Source: Ophiosphaerella korrae
Taxonomy: Eukaryota; Ascomycota; Dothideomycetes; Pleosporales; Phaeosphaeriaceae
DNA length: 64,000 nucleotides
Reading direction: 5' to 3'
Assembly: GCA_028456385.1 (NCBI GenBank)
Contig: JALNQF010000001.1
Coordinates: 806,001-870,000 of the forward strand
Of the stretch, positions 20,901 to 34,800 are shown piece after piece; position 1 is the stretch's first letter; each line of letters begins with the position of its first letter. The notes below the pieces were generated by a model. It made no database searches. It had not been told where the DNA came from and saw only the letters and a program-made list of their open reading frames with translations. The translations under genes and the position numbers were made by a program.

Positions 20901-23106
20901 TATCTAGGTATATAAATATAAATATATCTAAGTACTCTCTTAGTACTATATTTATTCTCTCTTAGAAGGCTACTAGTACGTTTATTAAACTAAATAGTAT
21001 AACTAAGTATTTATATAGTTTATATTGTATTCTAAATACTATTTTCTACTTATTACTTTCTTTAATCCTAATCTAGTAGTAGGCGTTCTAGATATCTAGT
21101 TTTATAAAGATTCTTACTTTTTATAGTCTATTTTATATTACGTCTATTTATAGTAAAAGGTATTAGTTCTTATTTATAATTACGTTAGTCTTTCTAAAGT
21201 CTACGTAAAGTCTTTTATTACTTATTCTTTTTTTATTTATAAATATAAGTCTATATACTACTAAGGACTTAGATTCTTATATCTATCCTTTCTTTAGTAC
21301 GTTTCTAATAAACGTTTATTTAATTTTAGATTCTTCTTCTATTTTTCTATAAACTAGGCTCTATCCTATATCTTTATCTTCTTTTAGGTTTATCGCTAAG
21401 TCCTATAGCTAATATTCTAGAAAGTAATCTTTAGGTTCTATAAGCTATTTCTCCTATTTCTTATATTCTTTAGGGAATTCTCCTTTATATATACTAATAT
21501 TAGGTTTTAGCTTGTTTATTCTATAGTAGTTAATTTTTCTTATTCTCTAATTAATATATAGGTTAGTTATCTATAACTATAGTATTCTTAGTATTATATC
21601 TTGTTTATTATTAATTATTATTATATCTATAACTATATTCTTAATTATTATCTCTTCTAGCTCTAGTATAGAGAGAACTATTTTAAACTTAATAGGTTCT
21701 TAAAATAGTTTTCTTTTAATTATACTTAGTTATTAAGAGTATTTCTTTATTATATACTATATTCTTTATATTTCTATAAACTTCCTTAATATAAAGTTTC
21801 TTATAGCTTTACTATTAATTATTAATTATACTTTCTTTTTTTAATAAGTACCTATCTTTATAATATATAGGCCTCTTATACTTTTTAGCCTTTTTTACTT
21901 AGGTATTTTTATAAATTATCTATCTTTCTAAAGCTATAGCTTTACTTTAAGTTTATATTCTTTATATTTTAGATATTTATTATACTTATATTTATACTAT
22001 AGTCTTCTTAAAACGTATTTTTTAGATAGTTTTAGTCTAGGCTTTATTACTATATAACCTTTTTTAGGTATAATTTCTTATCCTTAGATATCTTCTACTA
22101 GAATTACTCTTATATAGTTATAGCCTCTTCTTTTTATAAGCTATACTTTATTATTTACTTTAGAGTTTTTATATATTATATAATTCTTTTCTAGGTATAA
22201 TATCTATAATACTTTAAAGTATACTAGATATTTTAGATCTATTATTTTATTATCTCTTTCTTAGTATTAATCTTCTCTAGGTATATCTATTATTAGAATA
22301 TAGTATACTACTAGTACTCTTAGTATATAGGCTTTATTAATCTATTATATCTTCTTTATAAAGTACTACTATTCTTTCTATATAAGTATACTTCTTATTA
22401 TAACTATATATTACTTTATCTATTCTTAAAATAGTATAAACTTTATTTCTTTAAGATTATATTCTTTCTAGTCTTTATACGCTTCCTCTATACTTATAAC
22501 TAGTAAGTATTTTTAAATAAACTTCTATTCTTTATTTTATTTCTCTATATCTATTATTATATAGCTATTATAACTATATATATCTAGCTAGGTATACTCT
22601 ATACTTTTTATACTAATCTATCTTTTACTTTTTTATAGTCTTTTAGAAGAAGCTATAGTAGTTTCTTTATCTAGTACTAGTCTTTTAGCCTAGATTAATA
22701 GAGTTTAGAGCTCTTCTCCTTCTAAGTCTTTTATTAGTAAGTCTATTATATATACTATTTCTTCTAGCTATACTTTTATTTTTTCTTTTATTACTACTAC
22801 TCTATTTCTTTATTATAGAAAGTATCTTACTCTTTACTTACTAGAAAAGTATATATAGTAGTTATCTTTATAATAAAAGGTCTAATAGAGTATTATATAT
22901 TATATTTCTTTACTCTTAGCTACTTTTTCTTAAGGTTTAGCCTATACTTATAGTATTTCTTTCTTCTTTTTAGTTATTTTTAACTAAGCTTCTTTATCTT
23001 TCTTATAGTCTTTACTTCTATAGTCTTTTATAAAGTATCTTAGTTTTCTATATTTATAATATATTCTATCCTTTTTCTTTTATAATTAGTAGTCTTTTAC
23101 GTAGTA

Positions 23107-23548
23107 TATTATAGCTATAATAAGAGAAAACTAATTTAAGCTAGTTAGCCCTACTATAGATAACAAAAGTATATACAACTTATAAGGTAATAAACTTAAC
23201 TAGGAAGCTAACTACAATAAGAATACGTAATAAATTCGTAATTTACAATCTTAGTAAATATAAAGTATAAAGCTAAGCACGTAATAAATTTATAATTCGC
23301 GATCTTAGTAAATACAAAGCACGAATTTAGCTAAGAAGTAGAGGTATATAGTTAGTAGTAATACGTATTATTAGGATAGTATTAGTAACTTAATTATTAA
23401 CTACAAGTAGTAATATAAAGATAGTTACAAAATATCTTCTATTATTTATAGCCTATTATAGATTACTATATAACCTTTTATTATTACTTTGTAATCTACT
23501 AATAACTTAATAAGCTACTAGGAAGTTAACTCTAGTAAGCCTATAACA
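23107..23548 (+). repeat. LTR of element II, 5', 442 bp
   Basis: Begins TATTATAGCTATAATAAG (originally TGTTATAG) and ends CCTATAACA, retaining the canonical terminal CA. Same length as the 3' copy at 29692-30133. Confidence 0.93.
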
Positions 23549-23633
23549 CCTTACTAATTTAGTTATTATAAGAAGTAAAGCGTAAGTAGCGTATAGTCTA
23601 GCTAACACGATAGTAGAAAGTTTAACTAAGTAA

Positions 23634-26600
23634 ATAAGTAAAGCCCCTAAAAGTAGTTATAAGTTAGATAGTACTATATAAGAAATAATTAAAGACTATA
23701 TTAATAAATTAATTAATAATAAAGAAGATATAAAGATAGTAATTAAAGCTTTAGAAACGTAGAATAAAGAACTATAAGACCACGTAAAGTAAAACAAAGT
23801 ATAAATTAAAGCTATTATTAAAGGTTAGAATTAAATAGAACTAATTACCTAATAACTAGAAATAAGCGTAATAAAGAAGCTACCTAAGATACCTATTCTT
23901 AGAAAGTTTAATAGAATATAAAAAAAACTAAGACCTTTTATAGTATTAGTATAACTCTAGATAGATATATAAGTACTATACTTTAATATAGAAGAAAAGA
24001 AAGTAATATATATTAGAATACACTTTAAAAAGGATATAATAAGATAGTTTAAACCTTACTAGATAGACTATATAATATACGCCCCTATATACTAAAAGGA
24101 TAAAACTAAAGCTATTTTTAGAAGTTATAAATACTTTACTAGGCGAATAAGAGTAGTATTTAGAGATATAGATATTACTTAATAAGCTAAAGAAAAACTT
24201 AAAAGACTTATATAATAAAAAAGTATACATAAGTATATATTATAGTTTAAATAACTATTATAAAATATAGAATAGAATAAATTAGTATTAATATTACGAT
24301 TTAAACAAAGATTAAATAAAAAAATCTAATACAAGATAATCTATATAAAGAAACCTAGAATACTAGAAGCCTTAAAGTAACAAGTAATATAAATAGATAA
24401 TAATCTCTAAGAATAGATAAAAAATAAGTATAGTAGCTAACCTAGAAATTAGGATATTAGAGACCTAATAATCTTTAACACTAATAAAGATAAAAAGAAG
24501 AAGAAGAGTAAAGACTTTATATACTTTAACTATAGTAAGAAAGGCTACTACGTAAAAGACTACTAATTATAAAAGAAAAAGGATATAATATACTATAAAT
24601 ATAGGAAACTAGAATACTTTATAAAAGATTATAGAAGTAAAGACTATAAAAAAGATAAAGAAACCTAGTTAAAGATAACTAAAAATAAGAAAGAAGTACT
24701 AAAAGTATAAGTTAAACCTTAAGAGAAAGTAGCTAGGAGTAAAGAACTATAATATATAATACTCTATTAGACCTTTTATTATAAAAATAACTACTATATA
24801 TATCTTTCTAGTAAGTAGAGAGTAGGATATTTCCTATAATAAAGAAATAAAGTAGTAGTAATAAAAAAATAAATAAAAGCGTAGCTAAAAGAAATAGTAT
24901 ACGTAATAGACCTACTAATAGAAGACTTAGAAGGGGAAGAACTCTAGACTCTATTAATCTAGGCTAAAAGACTAGTACTAAATAAAGAGACTACTATAGC
25001 TTCTCTTAAAAGACTATAAAGAAGTAAGAGATAAGCTAGTATAAGAGGTATAGAATATACCTAGCTAGATATATATAGCTATAATAGCTATATAATAATA
25101 GATATAGAGGAATAAAATAAATAATAGAAGTTTATTTAGAAATACTTACTAGTTATAAGTATAGAAAAAGTATATAAAGACTAGAAAGAACGTAATCTTA
25201 AAGAAATAAAGTTTACACTATTTTAGGAATAAATAAAGTAATATATAGTTATAGTAAAAAGAATACTTATAAAGAAAGAATAGTAATACTTTATAAGAAA
25301 AACATAATAGATTAATAAAGCCTATATACTAAGAATACTAGTAGTATACTATATTCTAACTATAAATATACCTAGAAAAGATAAGTACTAAGAGGGAGAT
25401 AATAAAATAATAAACTTAAAACATCTAGTATATTTTAAAGTATTATAGATATTATACTTAGATAAAAATTATATTATATATAGAAACTCTAAAGTAAATA
25501 ATAATATATAGCTTATAAGGAGAAGAGGTTATAATTATATAAGAGTAATTTTAGTAGAAGATATCTAAGGATAAGAAATAATTTTAGAAGATAGATACGT
25601 AGTAGTAAGACCTAGTCTAAAGTTATCTAAGAAATATATCTATAGAGAACTATAGTATAAATATATATATAATAAATATTTAAAATATAAAGAATATAAG
25701 CTTAAAGTAGAGCTATAGCTATAGAAAAATAGATAATTTATAAGAGTACCTAAGTAAAAATAGCTAGAAAGTATAAGAGGCCTATATATTACAAAAATAA
25801 GTACTTACTAAGAAAAGAAAGTATAATTAATAATTAATAGTAGAGCTATAAAGAACTTTATATTAAAAAAGTTTATAGAAATATAAGGAATATATTATAT
25901 AATAAAAAAGTACTCTTAATAATTAAGTATAATTAAAGGAAAACTATTCTAAGAACCTATTAGGTTTAAAATAGTTATCTTTATACTTAAACTAGAAGAG
26001 ATAACAATTAAGAATATAATTATAGATATAATAATAATTAATAATAAATAAGATATAATACTAGGTATACTATAGTTATAGATAACTAACCTATATATTA
26101 ATTAGAGAATAAAGAAAATTAGTTACTCTAAGAAAGATATATTAAAAGCTAATATAAGTATATATAAAGGAGAATTCCTAGAAGAATATAAGAAGTAAGA
26201 AGAATAACTTATAGAACCTAAAGACTATCTTCTAAAATATTAGCTATAGGACTTAGTAATAGAAATAGAAGAAGGAAAGAATATAAGATAGAGCCTAGTT
26301 TATTAAAAAATAGAAGAAGAATTATAAATTAAATAAGTATTTATTTAAAATATAATAAAGAAAAGATAGATAAGAGAATCTAAATCTTTAGTAGTATATA
26401 GACTTATATTTGTAGATAAAAAAAGAATAAGTAAAAAAAGGCCTTACGTAGACTTTAAGAAAACTAATATAGTTATAAGTAAGAACTAATACCTTTTACT
26501 ATAGATAGATATAATATAAGATAAGCTATAAAAAGTAATAATCTTTATAAAGTTAGATATCTAGAATACCTACTACTAGATTAGAATTAAGAAAAGTAAT

Positions 26601-29038
26601 AAATAGAAAATAGTATTTAGAATATAGTATAGACTATATAAATATATAGTAATACTTTTTAGTTTAATAAACGTACTAGTAGCCTTCTAAGAAAAAATTA
26701 ATATAGTACTAAGAGAGTACTTAGACGTATTTATATTTATATACTTAGACAATATCTTTATATTCTTAGAAATAGAAGAAGAACACGTATAATACGTATA
26801 TAAAGTACTAAAAAAGCTAGTAGAAGCTAAGATATTCTTTAAAATAAGGAAATACAAGTTCTATATAAAAGAAATAGATTTCCTTAGATTTATTATAGAA
26901 CTAGGAAAAATTAAGATTAACTTAGGAAAGATTAAGTTAATTAATAAATAGCTAATACTAAAAAACCTAAAAGAAGTATAATAATTCTATAGACTAGTAA
27001 ACTTTTATAGAAAATTAATAGTAAGATAGTCTAAAGATATAGAACTAATTACAAAGCTTATAAAGAAAGATATACTATTTAAATAGACTAAAGAATATAA
27101 TAAGGTATTTAATAAAATTAAGAGAAAGTTTATAGAAAACCTAGTTATTAGAATATATAACCTAGACCTACTAGTAATAATAAAAATAGACGTATCTAAC
27201 TTAGTCTATAGAATAGTACTAATATAAGAAGACCTAAAGACTAAAAAGAAATACTTAGTTAAATACTTCTCTAAGAAGATAAAGCTAGTAAAGCTTAACT
27301 ACCTAATCTATAATAAAGAAATACTAGTAATCTATAAAGTATTTAAATAATAGAGAGTATACTTATAAAAAGTAAAGTATTAGATAAAAGTCTATATAGA
27401 CTATAAAAATCTTATAAGATTTATAATAAATAAAGAACTATTATAACGCTATATAAGATAGTAGGAATTCCTATTAATATTTAATATAGAAATTATATAT
27501 ATAAAAGAGAAAGATAACTAATTTATAGACGCCTTTAGTAGAAGACTAGACTTATAAGAAGAAGTAAATACTACTAGTATAGTTCTAGTTAAGAATAAAG
27601 AAGGATACTTAGTCCTAAATATACTTAAAATAGCTATAATACTTAAAAAAAAGAGTAGTAAGCTAGAAGAATAGATTTAACGTAAGAAGTATCTAAAGAA
27701 ATAGAAAAACTAGAGACTTAAAAAAAACTTATATAAGCTTATAGAAAAATATATATCTCTAAGAAGATCTAAAGAGAATTTATATAGTAATTCTATAAAT
27801 TACTAGTATATAGATACTAAGAGATTAATAAAACCTTTAATAGGCTACTATAAGACTACTATATCTTAAAAGTAAGATAACTAGTAATAGAAGTACTATA
27901 AGACTATATAGAATACAAAAGAAATAAGTATAGTAGATATATACTATATAAGATACTATAACTAGTAAAAGTACTAAAATAACTATAAAGAGTTATTATA
28001 ATAAACTTTATTATAAAATTACCTTAGTCTAAAGATTTAATATTAGGAGTAAAGTATAATAGAATACTTATAATAGTAGATAAGCTTATAAAGTATATAT
28101 ACTTTAGACTATATAAAAAGAAAAGTAGGATAGAAGTTACTATATACTAGATCCTAGGAACTATAATTAGCTAATATAGACTACTAGATAAGATTATTAT
28201 AAATAGAGATATAAGATTTATATTAAAACTATAGAGAATAATAATAGCGTAATTAGGAATTAAATATATAATATCTATAGTATACTACTTATAGATAGAT
28301 AGATAGTTAGAATAAATAAATTAGATAGTAGAATAATACCTAAGATACTACCTTAACTATAACTAGAATAATTAGGTATAGTTACTACCTATAGCATAGT
28401 TAGTATATAATAGCGTAAAGAATATAGTAATAAGAGTATTACTCTTCTTTATAAACTATAGATTTAACTCTAGTATATATAGAATACTAAGATTAGAAAT
28501 ATCTTAGTCTTTAAAAAGAGAAAACTTTACTAATAGACTTAGAAATATATATAATTAGCTAAGATAAGATATAGAATTCTTATAAGATTAGATAATAAAG
28601 TATTATAATAAAAAGTATAAAAAAAAACTATAATTTAGAGAAAGAGAAAAAGTATAGTTAGTATAAAGAAATATTAAGAGTAAATAACTTAGTTTAAAAT
28701 TAGATTACGTTAAGATAAGACTATATAAAATTAAGAAAAAAGTTATACTAGTTATATTTAAACTAAAGCTACTAAATAAGATAAGGATATATTTAACTTT
28801 CTATATAGTACTACTTAAGATAGTACTATAAGAAGTAGAACTACTAGTATATAAAGTAGATATATATAGAGAATAAGAAGAATAAGAGGTTAAAAAAATC
28901 CTAGTATACTAGTTCTATAATAGTAGGAACTATTACTTAGTAAAATAGATAGGTACTAATAAAAAAAGATAACTATAGGAAGAAATATAGGAACTAAAAG
29001 ATAACCTTAACTACTCTAAGAAACTAGAAGAGTTCTAA
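23634..29038 (+). pseudogene. gag-pol of element II, degraded
   Basis: Gag starts at an ATA (23634-23636) where the family's ATG would be, reading (M)SKAPKSSYKLDST. The end is TAA at 29036-29038 after KKLEEF. With stops read as the pre-RIP amino acid, zinc knuckles, DSGA protease, VMPFGLxNAP/YLDD reverse transcriptase, an integrase with GVKY(N/D)xILIIVDxLxKY, and a C-terminal chromodomain with NYYLVKWIG-like residues can all be followed. Typical changes are CAA/CAG to stop, TGG to TAG/TAA, Cys to Tyr and Asp to Asn. Confidence 0.85.
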
Positions 29039-29691
29039 AGTTAAAACTCTCTAGAGCGCCTTATAGTAAACTAAGAAAATTAGCACTACTAATAATAAAT
29101 AGAGAGACGTTAAGAACGTCTAATATAATAGGAGCTAGAGTAGCCTCTATAGTATCCTTAAAGTCTATTTTAGCTTCTAAAGTATAAAACTATTTAGATA
29201 ATTTAGTATTATTATAGGCCTTTATCTTATAAAGATACTCTATATAAGAATAAAGATTTACTAGCTTATAAAGAGTTACTTTATACTTAGCTTTAGCCTC
29301 TATAAGCTATAATAATAGTATTTCTTAAGCCTAGTTAATAGCTCGCCCTATATAACTTAGTAAGAAGAAACTATATAGAAATAGAGTACTTATACTCTAT
29401 AAGAAAAATACTAGAAGAAGTATATTTATATTAAATATTAGTAAGGATATACTTACTATAATACTTACTATCGTTTAAAAAAATAAGATAAGTAAACTTT
29501 AACTAAGTATAATAAGAATAAAGAAATATTTTAACTCTATTACAAGTAATATAAGTAATAAGAAGAAGTTTATTATAGTTAGAATAAGAAGATATAAAGA
29601 ATAATAAAGAACTAGAAATAAATAAAGAGACTAGGCTAATAACTTTAGGCTTAGGGTAGAGAAATAAAAACTTACTAGAAGAAGAGAATAG

Positions 29692-30133
29692 TATTATAGC
29701 TATAACAAGAGAAGACTAATTTAAGGTAGTTAGCTCTACTATAGATAATAAAAGTATATATAACTTATAGAGTAATAAACTTAACTAGGAAGCTAACTAT
29801 AATAGAGATATATAATAAATTTATAATTTATAATCTTAGTAAATATAAAGTATAGAGCTAAGTATATAATAAATTTATAATTTATAATCTTAGTAAATAT
29901 AAAGTATAAATTTAGCTAAGAAGTAGAAGTATATAGTTAGTAGTAATACGTATTATTAGGATAGTATTAGTAATTTAATTATTAACTATAAGTAGTAATA
30001 TAAAGATAGTTATAAAATATCTTCTATTATTTATAGCTTATTATAGATTACTATATAACCTTTTATTATTACTTTGTAATTTACTAATAACCTAATAGGC
30101 TATTAAGAAGTTAACCCTAGTAAGCCTATAATA
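29692..30133 (+). repeat. LTR of element II, 3', 442 bp
   Basis: Begins TATTATAGCTATAACAAG and ends CCTATAATA, with the terminal CA changed to TA. Same internal layout as the 5' LTR. Confidence 0.93.
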
Positions 30134-30777
30134 TAGTAGCTTTTCTTACTATAGTTAAAATACGTAAAGTCTTTATTCTTCTTTTTCTTTCTATCTTTAT
30201 TTACGTTAAAAATTATAGGGTCTCTAGTATCTTAGTTTCTAGTTTAGTTACTATATTTATTCTTTTTCTATTCTTAAAGGTTATTATTAATTTAGATTAC
30301 TTACTACTTTAGAGCTTCTAGTATCCTAGGTTTCTCTATATATATTATTTTATATTAAATTTTTACGTTAAGTCTTTATTTAAATTGTAATATAAGAGCT
30401 AATTTATTCTATTCTATATTCTAGCTTAGTTATTTAAATTATAATATATATTCTAGAATACTCTTACTTTATATAAGCTTCTCGAGTTTTTCTTTAGCTT
30501 ATTAGGTAATATCTATATCCTTAAATACTACTCTTATTTATTTAGTAAAGTATTTATAACTTCTAAAAATAGCTTTAGTTTTATCCTTCTAGGTTATTAG
30601 TAAGTACGTTATATAATCTATTTAGTAAAGCTTATACTATTTTATTACGTCTTCCTTAAAGTATAGTCTAATATATATTACTTTCTTTTCCTCTATATTA
30701 AAGTATAGTACTTATATATCTATCTAGAGTTATACTAATACTATAAAGAGCTTTAGTTTTTCTCTTATTCTATTAAA

Positions 30778-31238
30778 TATAACAAGCCTCCTATCGTCGA
30801 CTATAGGTACCTATCTTAGAAGAGTTAGTAGATTATAAGGTAATAACAAAAGTTTGTATAAAGATCTATAATAACTATAAATAATAGAAGATGTTTTGCA
30901 ACTATCTTGTATTAGCGTTCTATAGTTAAAGGATTAAATTGCTAATACTATCCTAATAATACGCATTGCTACTAACTATATAGTAATAATATCTTAGTAG
31001 CTTCGTTACTTTGTATTTGCTAAGATCGCGAATTTACAAATTTGTTATATAATAGCTTTGTAGCTTCGTATTTACTAAGATCGCGAATTTACAAATCTAT
31101 TATGTATCTATATTATAGTTAGCTTCCTAATTAAACTTGTTATCCTATAAGTTATTACCCTACTTATCTTATACTTTGTTAGTAGCTAAGCGTAGACTAA
31201 TTAGTTCTATCTTAGTTTCCCTTATTACTACTATAATA
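30778..31238 (-). repeat. LTR of element III, left (3' LTR), 461 bp
   Basis: Begins TATAACAAGCCTCC and ends CTATAATA. Contains two copies of a block with TTACTTTGTATTTGCTAAG / AGCTTCGTATTTACTAAG followed by ATCGCGAATTTACAAAT. Confidence 0.9.
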
Positions 31239-31891
31239 CTATTTCTTCTTTTACGTAGTCTTTTATTTCTCTATACTAGTGCTAAGGTTATTAATCCTAT
31301 TTCTTTGTTAATCTTTAGTTCTTTATTACTCTCTATACTATTTTAGTCTTATTATAATAAACTTCTCTTTGTAGCTTGTATTGTTTGTAATAGGGTTAAG
31401 ATGTTCTTATATTATTGTTGTACTAAATTAGGTCTTACTTATCTTATATCTTTAAAGGATAGTAAATACTATAATGAGTGTATTCTCGCTAATATCTAGT
31501 ATAAGTGTATTTCCTCTAGGGTTTCGCTTATAGAGTATAAGTATTTAATTTCTATATAGTCTCCTTTTACTAAGTTATATAGGGCGAGCTGTTAATAGAG
31601 CTTAAGCGTAATTGTTGTTATAGCTTACTACTACTAAGGCTAAGTATAAGTTAACTCTTTGTAAGCTAGTAGAGCTTTATTCCTATATTAAGCGTCTTTA
31701 GAAGATAAAGGCTTATAATAACGCTAAGTTGTCTAAATAGTCTTGTGCCTTAGAGGCTGAATTAGATTTAGATAATATAGTAGAGGTTACTCTAGCTCCT
31801 ATTATATTAGGCGCTCTTATCGCCTCTCTATCTAGTAATAGTATTGTTAGTTTTCTTAACTCGCTACTAGGCGTTCTAGAGGGTTTTAACT

Positions 31892-34800
31892 TTAGAAGTC
31901 CTCTAGTTTCTTAAGGTAATTAAGGTTATCTTCTAGTTCTTATATTTCTTCCTATAGTTGTCTTTTTTTATCTATACCTATCTATTTTACTAGATAGTAG
32001 TTCTTGCTATTACAGAACTAGTATACTAGGATTTCTTTTACTTCCTATTCTTCTTGTTCTCTATACGTATTTACTTTGTATACTAGTAGTTCTACGTTTT
32101 ATAGTGCTGTCTTAAGTAGTACTATATAGAAGGTTAGGTGTATCTTTATTTTATTTAGTAGCTTTAGTTTAAATATAACTAGCGTAACTTCTTTCTCAAT
32201 TTTATATAGTCTTATCTTAACATAGTCTAGTTTTAGGCTTAGTCTCTTACTCTTAATATTTTTCTATACTAACTATACTTTTTCTCCTTTTCTAAATTAG
32301 GGTCCCTCTTTATATTTTCTATTGTAATACTTTGCTATTTAATTATATAGGAATTCTATATCCTATCTTAGTTGCTTATATATATCTTTAAGTCTATTAG
32401 TAAAGTTTTCTCCTCTTAGAGACTAAGATATTTCTAGTCTTAGTATTCTATATATACTAGGGTTAAATCTATAGTTTGTAAAGAAAGGTAATACTCTTAT
32501 TATCTTATTCTTTGTACTATTAAATGCTAACTATGCTATAGGTAGTAGCTATACCTAGTTATTCTAGTTATAGTTAAGGTAGTATCTTAAGTATTATTCT
32601 ACTATTTAATTTATGCGTTCTAATTATCTATCTATCTGTAGGTAGTATACTATTAATATTGTATATTTAATTCCTAATTATACTATTATCGTTCCCTATA
32701 GTTTTAATATAAATCTTATATCTCTATCTATTATAATCTTGTCTAGTAGTCCGTGTTAGCTAATTATAGTTCCTAGAACCTAGTGTACTACAACTTCTAT
32801 TCTACTTTTCTCCTTATATAGTCTAAAATATAAGTACTTTATAAGTTTATCTACTATTATTAGGATTCTGTTATACTTAACTCCTAATATTAGGTCTTTT
32901 AACTTAGGTAGTTTTGTAATAAAATCTATTATAATAACTCTCTATAGTTATTCTAGTACTTCTACTAGTTATAACTTTCTATATAGTATATACTTACTAT
33001 ACTTATTCTTTTAGTATTCTATACAATCTTGTAGTACTTCTATTACTAGTTATCTTGCTCTTAGGATATAGTAATCTCTTAGTAGTCTATCTAGTGTTTT
33101 GTTAATTCCTTAATATCTATATACTAGTAGTTTATAGAACTATTATATAAATTCTCTTTATATTTTTCTTAGAATATACGTTCTTCTATAGGCTTTTACA
33201 AGACTTTCTTTAATCTTAAGTTTTTTTATTTCTTTAGGGGCTTTTCTTGTTTCTTCCTAAATCTATTTGTCTAGCTTACTACTCTTTCTTTTAAGTATTG
33301 CGGCTATTTTAGGTATATTTAGGACTAAATGTCTTTCTTTGTTCTTGATTAGAACTATACTAGTAGCGCTTACTTCTTCTTGTAAGTCTAGTCTTCTACT
33401 AAGGGCGTCTATAAATTAGTTATCTTTCTCTTTTGTATATATTATTTCTATATTAAATATTAATAGAAACTCCTACTATCTTGTATAGCGTTATAATAGT
33501 TCTTTATTTGTTATAAATCCTATAAGGTTTTTATAGTCTATATAGACCTTTATTTAGTATTTTACTCCTTGTAAATATACTCTCTATTGCTTAAATACTT
33601 TATATATTACTAGTATCTCTTTGTTGTAGATTAGATAGTTAAGCTCTACTAGCTTTATTTTCTTAGAAAAGTATTCGACTAAGTACTCCTTATTAGTTTC
33701 TAGATCTTTTTGTATTAGTGCTATTCTATAGACTAAGTTAGACGCGTCTATCTTTACTACTACTAGTAGGTCTAGGTTATATATTCTAATAACTAGGTTT
33801 TCTATAAACTTTCTTTTAATTTTCTTAAATACTTTATTGTATTCTCTTGTCTACTTAAATAGCGTATCCTTTTTTATAAGTCTAGTTATTAGTTCTATAT
33901 CTTCTAACTATCCTATTATTAACTTTCTATAAAAGTTAGCTAACCTATAAAATTATTGTACTTCTTTTAGGTTTTTTAGTATTAGCTATTTGTTAATTGA
34001 TCTAATCTTCTCTAGGTTAATCTTAATTTTTCCTAGTTTAATAATAAATCTAAGGAAGTCTGTTTCCTTTATATAAAATTTGCATTTTCTTATTTTTAAG
34101 AATAGTTTGTTTTCTACTAGTTTCTCTAGTACTTTGTATACGTGTTGTACGTGTTCTTCCTCTAGGTATATAAATATAAATACGTCTAAGTACTCTCTTA
34201 GTACTATATTAATCCTTTCTTAGAATGCTGCTAGTGCGTTTGTTAAGCTAAATAGTATAACTAGATATTTGTATAGTCTATACTATATTCTAAACGCTAT
34301 CTTCTATTTATCTCTTTTTTTAATTCTAATCTAGTAGTACGCGTTCTAAATATCTAGTTTTGTAAAGATTCTTGCTTTTTATAATCTATCTTATATTCTA
34401 TCTATTTATAGTAATAGGTATTAGTTCTTATTTATAATTGCGTTAGTTTTTCTAAAATCTACGTAGGGTCTCTTGTTACTCGTTCCCTTTTTATCTACAA
34501 ATATAAGTCTATGCGCTACTAAGGATTTAGATTCCTTTATCTATCCCTTTTTTATTATATTCTAGATAAATATTTGTTTAATTTTAGACTCTTCTTCTAT
34601 TTTCTAGTAGACTAGGCTCTATCTTACGTCTTTACTTTCTACTAGTTCTATTGCTAGGTCCTATAGTTAATGTTCTAGAAGGTAATCTTTAGGTTCTATA
34701 AGTTGTTTTTCCTATTTCTTATATTTTTTAGAGAATTCTCCTTTACAAGTACTTATGTTAGCTTTTAACGTGTCTATTCTATAGTAGTTAATTTTTCTTA

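Larger units (their letters stand above)
23107..30133 (+). mobile_element. Ty3/gypsy chromodomain retrotransposon, element II (RIP-degraded)
   Basis: A 7,027-bp element nested in the gag region of element I, in opposite orientation. Flanked by a perfect 5-bp duplication TAGTA (23102-23106 and 30134-30138). Its LTRs are 442 bp each. The coding order on plus is: gag, two CCHC zinc knuckles near 24,510-24,650 (Cys changed to Tyr), aspartic protease near 25,836 (DSGAT seen as NSRAT), reverse transcriptase about 26,380-26,900 with YLDN at 26741-26752, integrase about 27,930-28,390, and chromodomain about 28,840-28,960. This is the architecture of fungal chromoviruses. Many in-frame stops make it inactive. 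Confidence 0.93.

Noticed and set aside
23976..24230. 84-codon minus-strand open frame
   Set aside because: Antisense to the gag of element II in very AT-rich DNA.
31137..31346. 69-codon open frame
   Set aside because: Lies across the end of the element III LTR; composition-driven.
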